This document shows positions 16,552 through 26,587 of a DNA stretch of 64,000 nucleotides, one piece after another. Each line of letters starts with the position of its first letter. Positions within the stretch are counted from its first letter, which is position 1. Both the position numbers and the translations under genes were made by a program. The notes below the pieces were generated by a model. The model ran no database searches. It was not told the origin of the DNA and was given only the letters and a program-made list of their open reading frames with translations. This DNA is from CAYUMU01 sp964445985 (GTDB lineage: Bacteria; Planctomycetota; Planctomycetia; Pirellulales; S012-138): positions 1-64,000 of the forward strand of contig CAYUMU010000001.1 of assembly GCA_964445985.1 (NCBI GenBank). Reading direction: 5' to 3'.

Positions 16552-17595
16552 ATGACCGCCGCCGATCATGCCTTACCTGCCTCCGAGGCCGAACTCGAAA
16601 CCTGGCTTGCGCGGCCCACGCCGCTCGCCTGGCACGCCATGCAGCAAATGGAGGGCGAACTTTTGCTGTTGGGGGCCGGCGGAAAAATGGGCCCTAGCCT
16701 GGCTTGGCTGGCCCGACGGGCTGCCAACGAGGTGGGCCGCGGCAACCTCCGCATTGTCGCTGCCTCACGGTTCTCTGATCCCCAGGCGCGGGCAGAACTT
16801 CACTCGCAAGGCATCGAAACCCTCGCTGGCGACCTGCTCGACCCCAGCTTTCGCCACCGCCTGCCGCAGTTGCCCAATGTGCTGTTCCTGTTCGCGCATA
16901 AGTTCAGCCAGCACGATTTGCCCGGCCAGTATTGGGCCATGAATACCTATCTGCCGGGAGTGATGGCGGAGCAATACGCCGACTCCCGCATCGTGTGCTT
17001 CAGCAGCGGCAATGTTTATCCCTTCACGCCCTGCAACAACCCCGCCCCCACTGAAGCCGATCCGACGGCCCCGATGGGCGAGTACGCCTCTAGCGTGCTG
17101 GGCCGCGAAGGCATGCTCCGTTTTATGAGTGCTCGCCACGGGACCCCCGCCTGCCTGCTCCGGCTGAATTATGCCGTCGAAGCCCGCTATGGCGTGCTGG
17201 TGGACCTGGCCCAACAAATCGTGGCCGGCGAACCCATTTCCCTGAGGGTTCCCCAGTTCAACTTCATTTGGCAGGGCTACGCCAACGCGGTCGCCCTGGC
17301 GGCTTTTACCAAAACGTCCAGCCCTCCCACAATTCTCAACCTCACCGGCATCGAGCGGCACCAGGTTCGCGAAGTTGCCACCGCCCTGGGCAGACGCCTC
17401 GGCATCGAACCCGTTTTCGCTGACGATGAAGGCGACCAGGCCCTGGTGGCCGACGCCCGCCGTTGCCGTGCCTGGTTCGGCTCTCCTGAAGTCGGCCCCG
17501 AGCAACTGCTCGACCTCGTTGCCGATTGGACAAAAAACCACCGCCGCACCCTCGGCAAACCTACGAAGTTCCAAGTGAACAACGGACGATTCTAA
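16552..17595 (+). CDS. NAD-dependent epimerase/dehydratase family protein
   Basis: This 347-residue protein has a Rossmann fold start LLLLGAGGKMGPSLAWLA (about 32-49), then the strand RIVAASRF. It continues with VCFSSGNVYPF and a tyrosine segment (GEYASSVLGREGMLRF, about 180) that stands in for YxxxK with Arg, so classical catalysis is not assured. LNLTGIERHQVREVATALGRRLG is the usual SDR-extended C-terminal pattern. The start at 16552 (MTAADHALP) is preferred; the frame is open 22 codons further up. Extended SDRs act on nucleotide sugars or other small molecules; the ligand is unknown. It is followed 98 bp later by the M20 peptidase on the same strand. Confidence 0.75.
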   Translation: MTAADHALPASEAELETWLARPTPLAWHAMQQMEGELLLLGAGGKMGPSLAWLARRAANEVGRGNLRIVAASRFSDPQARAELHSQGIETLAGDLLDPSFRHRLPQLPNVLFLFAHKFSQHDLPGQYWAMNTYLPGVMAEQYADSRIVCFSSGNVYPFTPCNNPAPTEADPTAPMGEYASSVLGREGMLRFMSARHGTPACLLRLNYAVEARYGVLVDLAQQIVAGEPISLRVPQFNFIWQGYANAVALAAFTKTSSPPTILNLTGIERHQVREVATALGRRLGIEPVFADDEGDQALVADARRCRAWFGSPEVGPEQLLDLVADWTKNHRRTLGKPTKFQVNNGRF

Positions 17596-17693
17596 TGGAG
17601 GGATTAGGGGATAGGGACTTAGGGAATAGAAGCTGAAACCAGTCCCCAACCTCAACCCTTACCAACCCCCATCTCCTACCCCCAGTCCCGCCA

Positions 17694-18878
17694 ATGCATC
17701 CTGAACCGAACCTGGCTGCCGCCCTCAAGCTTGCCATGCAGCTCATGGCCATTCCCGGCAAGAGCGGTGAGGAAGGCAAGGTGGTCCGCTTCATCCGCCA
17801 GAAGCTCGAAAAGGCCGGCGTTCCTGCCGACGCAATCACCATCGACAGCACCCCCGACAAAAGCCCCCTGGGCGGTGAAACGGGCGGCCTGATCCTCAAG
17901 CTGCCCGGCGCCACCCGCGGCAAGCGTCGCCTGCTGATGGCTCATATCGACACCGTGCCGCTGTGCGTGGGCTGCCAACCCGTGCTTCGCGATGGCTTTG
18001 TGGAATCGGCCGACCCGACCACCGGTCTGGGGGCCGACGACCGCGCGGGGGCGACGGTGATCCTCACCGCGGCGCTCGAAATCCTCAAACGCAAGCTGCC
18101 CCACCCGCCGCTGACTTTTTTCTGGCCGGTGCAAGAAGAGGTCGGCCTGTTCGGAGCCCGCCATGTCTCGCTGGCCGCGCTCGGCAAGCCGCCCTTGGCC
18201 TTCAATTGGGATGGCAGCGATTCCGACCGCATTGTCACGGGAGCCACCGGGGCTTACCGCCTGGCCATCCACATCACCGGCCGCGCCAGCCACGCCGGCG
18301 GAGCTCCGGAGAAAGGGGTGAGTGCCATCGCCATCGCTGGCCTGGCCATTGCTCAGCTGCATCGCGATGGTTGGCACGGAGCCATCAACCAGGGCGGGCG
18401 CCTCGGCACCAGCAACATCGGCATCATTCAAGGCGGCGCGGCAACCAACGTCGTCACCGATCACGTTTTTGTCAAAGCCGAAGCCCGCAGCCACGATCCC
18501 GCGTTCCGTTTACTCATTGCCCAAACCATCGAAGACGCCTTCCAAAGCGCTGCGGCTCAGGTCACCAGCAGCGAAGGCGTAGCCGGCCAGGTCAAGGTGG
18601 AACGCCAGCTCGACTACGACAGTTTCTTGCTTGCCGAAAACGAAGCTTGCGTGCTGGCCGCGGAAGCGGCCGTTCGCAGCCTGGGCCGTGAACCCTATCG
18701 AACCGTCATCAATGGCGGCCTCGACGCCAACTGGCTTTCCGCCCGCGGCGTTCCGGCGGTCACACTCGGCTGCGGCCAAATGAACGTACACACGGTCAAC
18801 GAAAAGCTCGATGTCGCCGCGTTCGAAAGAGCCTGCCGCATCGCCCTCCGCCTGGCCACGGCCACGGAGTCGTCCTAA
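17694..18878 (+). CDS. M20-family metallopeptidase (tripeptidase T-like)
   Basis: This 394-residue protein shows the di-zinc exopeptidase layout: AHIDTVP (His84, Asp86), GLGADDRAG (Asp115/Asp116), PVQEEVG (Glu148/Glu149), and NVHTVNEKLD near the C-terminus for the last metal histidine. The lid or dimerisation domain lies about 180-300 with GRASHAGGAPEKG. No signal peptide is seen, so it acts in the cytoplasm, probably on small peptides or acylated amino acids. Gene length matches the family. The start ATG at 17694 lies close to the first conserved helix; no strong Shine-Dalgarno is present. Confidence 0.88.
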   Translation: MHPEPNLAAALKLAMQLMAIPGKSGEEGKVVRFIRQKLEKAGVPADAITIDSTPDKSPLGGETGGLILKLPGATRGKRRLLMAHIDTVPLCVGCQPVLRDGFVESADPTTGLGADDRAGATVILTAALEILKRKLPHPPLTFFWPVQEEVGLFGARHVSLAALGKPPLAFNWDGSDSDRIVTGATGAYRLAIHITGRASHAGGAPEKGVSAIAIAGLAIAQLHRDGWHGAINQGGRLGTSNIGIIQGGAATNVVTDHVFVKAEARSHDPAFRLLIAQTIEDAFQSAAAQVTSSEGVAGQVKVERQLDYDSFLLAENEACVLAAEAAVRSLGREPYRTVINGGLDANWLSARGVPAVTLGCGQMNVHTVNEKLDVAAFERACRIALRLATATESS

Positions 18879-19033
18879 ACGTGCGGCATTCCCTGGTGGA
18901 GGAATAAGCCTGCGGCAAACGCCGCGGAGAAAGTCAGGGCCAAAAGGCTGGTACTGTGGCGTTTGGAATTTGGAGTGTGGAATCGAAGAGATGTGGCAGC
19001 GACGTGTGGCGTTCTCTTTCTCCCCAACCTCGT

Positions 19034-19201
19034 TCATGCCCGTTTCGATTCGCCCTCGGTCGGAACGTCGGCCAGGCGGTAGATCTCGTAGCCAGTTTTG
19101 GCCAGGATTTCTGGCCAGAGCCGCGTTGCCTGGGCGAGCTCCTCCCAAGGCACAAGGTAGGGTGAGAGTTGCCGCCGAGAATCTTTGACAGGTGCACGGG
19201 G
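19034..19201 (-). pseudogene. C-terminal fragment resembling a RyR-domain protein
   Basis: One minus-strand frame reads RRQLSPYLVPWEELAQATR, then LWPEILAKTGYEIYRLADVP, and ends at a TGA at 19034. The motif LVPWEEL followed by ILAKTGYEIYRL is like the bacterial ryanodine-receptor (RyR) domain, though the internal spacing is short. A stop codon (19202-19204) precedes it and no start codon fits, except a GTG at 19153, so this looks like the 3' end of a lost gene. The remainder of 18879-19275 shows nothing else. Confidence 0.4.
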
Positions 19202-19275
19202 CTAATAATCGATAGCGAACGCAGTAGTTCCACGCAGTCTGCTGGCCGTCAGGCGGGTGGAACGCTGGGGGGCGA

Positions 19276-20663
<1,388 letters not shown>

Positions 20664-20708
20664 GGCTGATACGTTCCGCGGGAACGGGGTTATTTGCAGG
20701 GAACAGGG

Positions 20709-23138
20709 TCATCGCACGTACATGAATTCGGCCGAACCGCAAAGGGCCTGACATACGCCGGTCCAGGCGTCGAGCTCCGACCGGTTGGCGTTCGCCTGTT
20801 CGGCCCGCACAAATTCCACCACGGCGTGGCGTTCGGCCGAACTGGGTTGGCGGGCGAAGGCAATTTCAAATGCCGCGTCGACTCGGGCCGCATCGTCGGG
20901 CGATTGTTCCAGCACCCGCTGGGCAAACCGCTGGGCGAGCTCGATCACAAACTTTCCATTCATCAAGTACAGCGATTGCGTGGCCACGCTCGTCACATCG
21001 CGGCGGCCCATCACCAGGCTGGGGTCGGCCATGTCGAACAGGCTCAACATCTCGGGCACGTTGCCCCGCAACATGGGCAAGTAGGCCGCGCGATGGCGAG
21101 GCGAGTCGTCCAGGGCCAGGTTCTTGGCGCTCGAGCCCAATTCAATATTCACCAGCTTGAGCGAAGCCGAGCCATACGGGCGATCGCGGTCCAACTGGCC
21201 CGCCACGGAGAGCAGCGCGTCGCGAATGGGTTCGGCTTCCAGACGCCGCCGGGCAAATCGCCACAGCAGGCGGTTATCGGGGTCGAGTTCGTAGGCGGTC
21301 GCGTTGCCGGCATCGGACTGCTGATAGGCGCGGCTGAGCACCATCTCACGAATGGCCTGTTTGATGCTCCAACCGTGGTCGATGAAGCGAATAGCCAGGT
21401 AATCGAACAGCTCGGGATGCGTGGGTAGCTCGCCCGTGAGACCAAAGTTGTCGCACGACTCGACCAGACCGCGGCTGAAGAGATGCTGCCAGATGCGATT
21501 GACCATCACGCGGGCGGTGAGGGGGTTATCGGGGCTGGCGATCCAGGTGGCCAGTTCGAGGCGGCCGCTGCTTTTTGCGGGGATTCGCGGCGAACGGTCG
21601 TCCGAAATCACCGATAAGAAGCCGCGCGGCGCCACCTCGCCCAATTGATCGACTTCGCCCCGGATGCGCACGGCGCAGTCGACGGGTTGGTCGCGATCGC
21701 GAACCGACATGGCAAACCGAGGGCCGTGTTCGGCGGGGGCCTCGGCGGCGGCGAGAGTCTCGATCATTTGCTCGTTCGCCTGGCGGAGGCGGTTTTTGGC
21801 GACTTCGACCTGAGCGGCGTCTTTGGCGGCAGTGGCCTTGCGGAGGTCGCTGGTGCCCTGGTTGATGGCGTTTTGAACTTCGACAATGCGATCTTGAATG
21901 GCCTTGGTCGAACCGGCGCGCAGGGCTTCGTCGCCGAGCATGGCGACCAGGGTGTAGGAGAATTCGCGCCGGAGCGGACGCACGCCGGCCAGACTTTCGG
22001 TGCTGCGGAAAATGCCGGCGAGCGCGTAATAGTCGGTGGTGGGGATGGGATCGAACTTGTGATCGTGGCAGCGGGCACAGGTGACCGTGCTGGCCAGAAA
22101 TGCCCGACTGGTGGCGTCGAGTTGCTCGTCGGCCACGTCCATCAGGAACTGTTCTTCGACGCGTTCGGTGAGAGCCCGGGTGCCCACGGCCAGGAAGCCA
22201 GTGGCCGTGAGTTGACGATCGCGATCGACCACCGTGGTTGAGGGAAGCAGGTCGCCAGCCAACTGCTCGCGAATGAACTGGTCGTAGGGCATGTCGGCGT
22301 TGAAAGCGTCGTACACGTAGTCGCGGTATCGCCACGCCATGCGGTAAGGCACGTTGCGTTCGAGGCCGCTCGACTCGGCATAGCGGGCCACATCGAGCCA
22401 GTGGCGTCCCCAGCGTTCGCCAAATTGCGGACTGGCCAGCAGCCGGTCGACCAGCCGCGCCACGGCTTCTGGCGAAGCATCGTGGGCGAACGCCTCCACT
22501 TCGGCGGGCGACGGCGGCAGGCCGATGAGGTCGAAGCTCAAGCGGCGAATCAACCGGCGGCGATCGGCGTCGGGGGCCGGAGAGAGGCCGGCGGCTTCCA
22601 GTTTCGCCAGCACAAAGCGGTCGATCTCGGTGCGGGGCCAGTCTTGGTTTTGCACCGGCGGCAGCGGCGTGCGTCGCGGAGGCTGAAACGACCAGAACTG
22701 CCGGCCCTGGGCCAGGTCGATGGTTTTCACCGCGGGAGCGGCCCCGTCGCGAGGATCGGGCGCGCCCATTTCCACCCACTTCACAAAGTCGGCGATCACC
22801 CGCTCACTCAACTTGCCCCGCGGGGGCATTTCGTAACCGTCGTAACGCAGGGCGTCGATCAGCAAACTCTTGGCCACTTTGCCCGGCGTTACCGCGGAGC
22901 CGGAATCGCCGCCGCGCCGCGTGCCTTCGCGGGTGTCGAGATACAGGTTGGCCTGCACAATCTTAGCCTGGGCCGAATGGCATTCGTAGCAGTGGGCCAC
23001 CAGCACCGGGCGAATTTTCGCTTCGAAGAACTGGATGCCGGCCGGATCGGCCGGCTTGTCGGCGGCCTTACCGATGCTGGCCGAAAGCAAGAATGCCAGG
23101 CAAGCCCAACCGATAATCCGTGACGGCTGATGACGCAT
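20709..23138 (-). CDS. PSCyt1/DUF1549/DUF1553 planctomycete cytochrome-like protein
   Basis: This 809-residue secreted protein has a signal peptide (SRIIGWACLAFLLSASIGKAA). A PSCyt1 domain follows with a c-type haem site HCYECHS near residue 70. DUF1549 covers about 150-350 and contains the typical CARCHDHKFDPI, a second CxxCH. The DUF1553 domain fills the C-terminal half (ELATWIASPDNPLTARVMVN, then WQHLFSRGLVESCDNFG). I chose the ATG at 23138 because the signal peptide starts there; the frame is open 20 codons further. Such proteins are strongly expanded in planctomycetes and paired with DUF1501 genes; a role in periplasmic polysaccharide oxidation has been suggested but remains unproven. 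Confidence 0.9.
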   Translation of the reverse strand: MRHQPSRIIGWACLAFLLSASIGKAADKPADPAGIQFFEAKIRPVLVAHCYECHSAQAKIVQANLYLDTREGTRRGGDSGSAVTPGKVAKSLLIDALRYDGYEMPPRGKLSERVIADFVKWVEMGAPDPRDGAAPAVKTIDLAQGRQFWSFQPPRRTPLPPVQNQDWPRTEIDRFVLAKLEAAGLSPAPDADRRRLIRRLSFDLIGLPPSPAEVEAFAHDASPEAVARLVDRLLASPQFGERWGRHWLDVARYAESSGLERNVPYRMAWRYRDYVYDAFNADMPYDQFIREQLAGDLLPSTTVVDRDRQLTATGFLAVGTRALTERVEEQFLMDVADEQLDATSRAFLASTVTCARCHDHKFDPIPTTDYYALAGIFRSTESLAGVRPLRREFSYTLVAMLGDEALRAGSTKAIQDRIVEVQNAINQGTSDLRKATAAKDAAQVEVAKNRLRQANEQMIETLAAAEAPAEHGPRFAMSVRDRDQPVDCAVRIRGEVDQLGEVAPRGFLSVISDDRSPRIPAKSSGRLELATWIASPDNPLTARVMVNRIWQHLFSRGLVESCDNFGLTGELPTHPELFDYLAIRFIDHGWSIKQAIREMVLSRAYQQSDAGNATAYELDPDNRLLWRFARRRLEAEPIRDALLSVAGQLDRDRPYGSASLKLVNIELGSSAKNLALDDSPRHRAAYLPMLRGNVPEMLSLFDMADPSLVMGRRDVTSVATQSLYLMNGKFVIELAQRFAQRVLEQSPDDAARVDAAFEIAFARQPSSAERHAVVEFVRAEQANANRSELDAWTGVCQALCGSAEFMYVR

Positions 23139-23415
23139 CAAAGCACCGATGGCGGAAGTAAAATGCACCAAGGCACCACACTCGAAGTCACTTCCCACAT
23201 GGGCGAAGCTCGCGGAGCGGGAAGGTAAAGGGAGACGGTGGGAGCGTGGCAGGAGTGTCAGGGGGGAGGGTTATCCACCTTCCTATCGTACGGCGACGAC
23301 GGGCGGTACACAACAGTTTCACGCGGCGCCAAAGCCGGTTGAAATGTGGGGATGACCGAAGGGGCCGTTAAACGCCACCGGTAGGGGCGGCCGACCCGGT
23401 GGCTTGGAAGGCCGT

Positions 23416-23841
23416 TCAGGAAAAGAAGCCGCCTGGACCGACGGCTTCGAATGCGTGGGGGTAATGTTCAATCTGTGGTCGCTTGGCTTCCGGCGGCCAA
23501 ACGACGGCGACCACGTCGAACCGCGCGGACCGGTCGAGCAGGCCGTGCTGCTTCATATAGAGGAGGGCCAGTTGCGTCAGCCGGCGCTGCTTTTCCACCC
23601 CCACGGCTGCTTCGGGTCCGCCCGAGTTGGGCGAGGTGCGTGTTTTGACTTCGACAAAGACGAGTGTGCCGCGATCCGCGGCGATGAGGTCGATGTCGCC
23701 CCGGCCCAGTTTCACGCGACGACCGAGCAGCTTGTAGCCTTGTTTGCGAAGATGCCTGGCAGCGGCATCTTCGCCCAACTCGCCCAAGGTTTTGCGGGGA
23801 AAGCGGCTTCGCCACCAACGAACCCAGGCGTTCGCCAACAT
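23416..23841 (-). CDS. YraN/UPF0102 family nuclease-like protein
   Basis: This 141-residue protein matches the UPF0102 family: GELGEDAAARHLRKQGYKLL, then GRGDIDLIAADRGTLVFVEV with KTR. The Asp and the Glu-x-Lys are the active-site residues of the restriction-endonuclease-like fold (ID...EVK). Family proteins are small and often sit near rnhB or rsmI. The true biochemical role is unclear, with some link to Holliday junction or recombination processing. The frame opens further up to 24012, but the conserved region begins at the ATG at 23841. The 309-bp space to the MocA gene holds no other gene that I can support. Confidence 0.85.
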   Translation of the reverse strand: MLANAWVRWWRSRFPRKTLGELGEDAAARHLRKQGYKLLGRRVKLGRGDIDLIAADRGTLVFVEVKTRTSPNSGGPEAAVGVEKQRRLTQLALLYMKQHGLLDRSARFDVVAVVWPPEAKRPQIEHYPHAFEAVGPGGFFS

Positions 23842-24150
23842 AACCGCATCTCGCCGAGGTTCTTGGAAGTGGGAACCCAAATCTGGTTTGAGCGACTGTG
23901 CCGGGCTAGCGAAGTGCCGAACCGCGACCCGTTGCCGCATCGAATTGCTGGAAAGCAATAGTGCCAACGGTGTTGAGCATAGCTGAGCCTCGACTCGTGG
24001 CTTTTCTGCCAAGTTGAAGCTGCGGGGAGCCAGGGTGAAATTCGCCCAAGCCCCCCGCGGAATGCTTCGCAGGTTAAAGGATTGGCGGTTACCAAACTGT
24101 TAGCTGGCGAACTGCATTTGGCTGACCGTCCGTACGGAACCTACGTTGGT

Positions 24151-25581
24151 TCAAACTTTTTCAGGGACCACGAAAGGCTTGCGATAGTTGCGGGTGAGCA
24201 TGTCGTTGGCCGGGGCGTTATCGATGAAACGCTCGGCTTGTTGATCGACTTTGAGTTGCGGGCCGAGCCAGCAGTTCAGCCCTGCCAGTTTGAGGCCGTT
24301 TTCTTTTTCGAGGTGCTCGGTGGTGCTTTGCCAGCTATCGAGCGCTGCCTTGTCACCCTGAAAGTGGCTGGCAGCCGAAGTCACGGGCACCTGCTCGCCC
24401 AGCTGGTACGAAATATTTGCCAGATGGCAGAGGGCGCTGCTGTAGTGGCCTTCTTCGATATCGGCGTTGAGATCCTCTTGCTTGCGGCTGCGCACGGCCT
24501 CGATGAAGTTGCCAAAGTGGTTGCCGCCGCCGGGTCCCATCTTGGCTTCGATGCCACTGAGCGACTCGGACTTGCCCGAGCCGCGCGGGGTGAACTTGCC
24601 GGAGGTAAGCATGCCTTCGGTGGTGTAGAACTCGTTGGTCACCTTGCGCTCGGCCTTGAGACCGCGGACTTCGAAGACCAGCTTCACATTGCCGTAATCG
24701 AAGACCGAGACCTGGGTATTGGGGGTTTCGCCCTGGTCTTCGTAGCCGAACCGGCCGCCGAGCGAGAATACGCTTTGGGGGAGTTTGGCTCCGGGAATTC
24801 CCCAGCGGGCAATATCCATTTGATGCACGCCCTGGTTGCCGATATCGCCGTTGCCGGTGGGCCAGAACCAGTGCCAGTTGTAGTGCACCAGGTTGCGATG
24901 GAACGGTTGCTCTTCGCAGGGGCCGAGCCAGAGATTGAAATCGAGGTTGCTGGGCGGCATTTCGACTTCGCGGAATTTGATGCTGCCGCGCGGCTTGTAG
25001 CAATAGCCCTTGGAAACCAGCAGCTTACCGTATTTCTCGGTCTTGAGGGCTTCGGCCACCTGGGCCCAACCGCTGCTGGAACGGCTTTGGGTGCCGTGCT
25101 GCACAATGCGGTTGTAGCGGCGGGTGGCGGCGATGGTTTGGCGGCCTTCGAAGACGTTGTGGCTGGACGGCTTTTCCACGTACACGTCTTTGCCGGCCTG
25201 GCAGCCCCAGATAGTCATCAGCGAGTGCCAGTGATTGGGCGTGGCGATGCTGATGGCGTCGAGGTTGTTGTCGTCGAGCGCTTCGCGAATATCTTTCACC
25301 AACTTGGGCTTGTTGCCTCCCTGCGAGGTGACCGTTTTCTCGCGCGCGGCAAACGTGGACTCATCGGGGTCGATCAGGTAGGTCACCTGAACATTCTTCA
25401 TGCCGGAGTAAGCGCCCACGTGGCTGCTGCCGCGGCCATGCAGGCCGGCCACGCCAATGCGAATGGTATCGTTCGCGCCGAGCACCTTGCCGGAAGACTT
25501 GGTGCCTGCAATAACCACACCTGCTCCGATGGAAGCAGCCAGCGATTGCTTGAGAAATTGACGACGAGTGCGGCCAGTCAT
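24151..25581 (-). CDS. GFO/IDH/MocA oxidoreductase-like protein, Tat-exported
   Basis: 476 residues. The N-terminus is a twin-arginine signal (RTRRQFLKQSLAASIGAGVV), typical of planctomycete members that work in the periplasm. The Rossmann start is IRIGVAGLHGRGSSHV (about 41-56). The cofactor motif EKPSSHN lies near residue 135, and the C-terminal domain contains GDIGNQGVHQMDIARWG with the His/Asp of the active region. Such enzymes oxidise or rearrange sugars using bound NAD(P). The start at 25581 matches the Tat leader; the frame is open 30 codons further but covers a tandem duplication. No operon partner is obvious. Confidence 0.88.
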   Translation of the reverse strand: MTGRTRRQFLKQSLAASIGAGVVIAGTKSSGKVLGANDTIRIGVAGLHGRGSSHVGAYSGMKNVQVTYLIDPDESTFAAREKTVTSQGGNKPKLVKDIREALDDNNLDAISIATPNHWHSLMTIWGCQAGKDVYVEKPSSHNVFEGRQTIAATRRYNRIVQHGTQSRSSSGWAQVAEALKTEKYGKLLVSKGYCYKPRGSIKFREVEMPPSNLDFNLWLGPCEEQPFHRNLVHYNWHWFWPTGNGDIGNQGVHQMDIARWGIPGAKLPQSVFSLGGRFGYEDQGETPNTQVSVFDYGNVKLVFEVRGLKAERKVTNEFYTTEGMLTSGKFTPRGSGKSESLSGIEAKMGPGGGNHFGNFIEAVRSRKQEDLNADIEEGHYSSALCHLANISYQLGEQVPVTSAASHFQGDKAALDSWQSTTEHLEKENGLKLAGLNCWLGPQLKVDQQAERFIDNAPANDMLTRNYRKPFVVPEKV

Positions 25582-25597
25582 GGAGCAGCCTCCGAAT

Positions 25598-25641
25598 TTG
25601 TACAGCAAATGGATGGGGGTTGTACAGCAAATGGATGGGGG
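25598..25641. repeat. perfect 22-bp tandem duplication
   Basis: Two adjacent identical 22-bp units beginning TTGTACAGCAAATGGATGG, at 25598-25619 and 25620-25641, lie 16 bp upstream of the MocA-family start. They fall in the region expected for its 5' leader, so they may be a recent slippage product or duplicated leader element. Confidence 0.8.
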
Positions 25642-25816
25642 GCCGAGGCGCGTGCGGCGACAACTTCCCAAGAGTTAAGGCGATTATGAAGGTGGGGGTC
25701 CGCGTTGTCCAAGCGAAATTCGCGGACCACGGCATTTTTCGGTGCGACAATCGTGCGCGCGGCACAGGCCGTCGTGCTGGGCTCCCGCTTCCCCTCCCTG
25801 GTGAAAGGAACAACGC

Positions 25817-26545
25817 ATGGCGCCCCGCTATTTCTTGGAACAGCCTCCTCACGACGAGGCGGCCGTGTTGGCGGGGAGCGGGGCCCATCACTTGGCGCAT
25901 GTGATGCGCGCCAAGCAGGGAAGCGAAGTAACCCTGTTCGATGGCAGCGGCTGGGAATACGCGGCTACGATCATGGCCATTCGCCGCAGCGAAATTGAAC
26001 TCCGCGTGGTGAGTCGGCAAGTGGTGGATCGAGAAGCCAAACGCCTGGTAACGCTTGCGGTGGCGCTGCCGAAAGGTGACCGGCAAAAATGGCTGGTTGA
26101 GAAGGCGGTGGAGCTTGGCGTGGCGAGGCTGGCGCCGTTGGAAACAACCCGAGGCGTAGCCCAGCCAGAGGGCAATGCCTTGGAGCGACTGCGGCGCGCG
26201 GTGATCGAGGCCAGCAAGCAATGCGGGCGGAACCGCCTGATGGAGATTGCCGCGGCGACCGGCTGGAATGAATTGAGCCGCGCCGAGCCAGATTCCCACC
26301 TTTGCCGGTGCGTGGCGCATCCCGCGAGCTTGACTCAGGGGGAGTCGCACACGGCGCAAGCGGCCATTTCCGCCGACGACGAACGGGCGTGTGTGTTGGC
26401 GATCGGACCCGAGGGTGGGTTTACCGAAGCGGAAATGGAGTTAGCGCGGAGTTCCGGTTGGCAAGCCGTGGACCTGGGGCCACGTATTTTGCGAGTCGAA
26501 ACCGCCGCAATCGCGCTGGCAGCATTGGCCATCGGCCTGAAATAA
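25817..26545 (+). CDS. rsmE: 16S rRNA (uracil1498-N3)-methyltransferase
   Basis: This 242-residue SPOUT-fold enzyme methylates U1498 of 16S rRNA with S-adenosylmethionine. An N-terminal PUA-like domain opens with APRYFLEQPPH, then HHLAHVMRAKQGSEVTLFDG. The catalytic domain has the RsmE segment ALPKGDRQKWLVEKAVELGV (about 75-95) and the knotted C-terminus AIGPEGGFTEAEMELA followed by LGPRILRVETAAIAL. Length is normal for the family. The ATG at 25817 follows AAAGGAA. It converges with the D-threonine-aldolase-like gene, with only 42 bp between the stop codons. Confidence 0.95.
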   Translation: MAPRYFLEQPPHDEAAVLAGSGAHHLAHVMRAKQGSEVTLFDGSGWEYAATIMAIRRSEIELRVVSRQVVDREAKRLVTLAVALPKGDRQKWLVEKAVELGVARLAPLETTRGVAQPEGNALERLRRAVIEASKQCGRNRLMEIAAATGWNELSRAEPDSHLCRCVAHPASLTQGESHTAQAAISADDERACVLAIGPEGGFTEAEMELARSSGWQAVDLGPRILRVETAAIALAALAIGLK

Positions 26546-26587
26546 AGCAGCCAGCAACCAGCAACTCCCCACCACCATCCCCCAACC

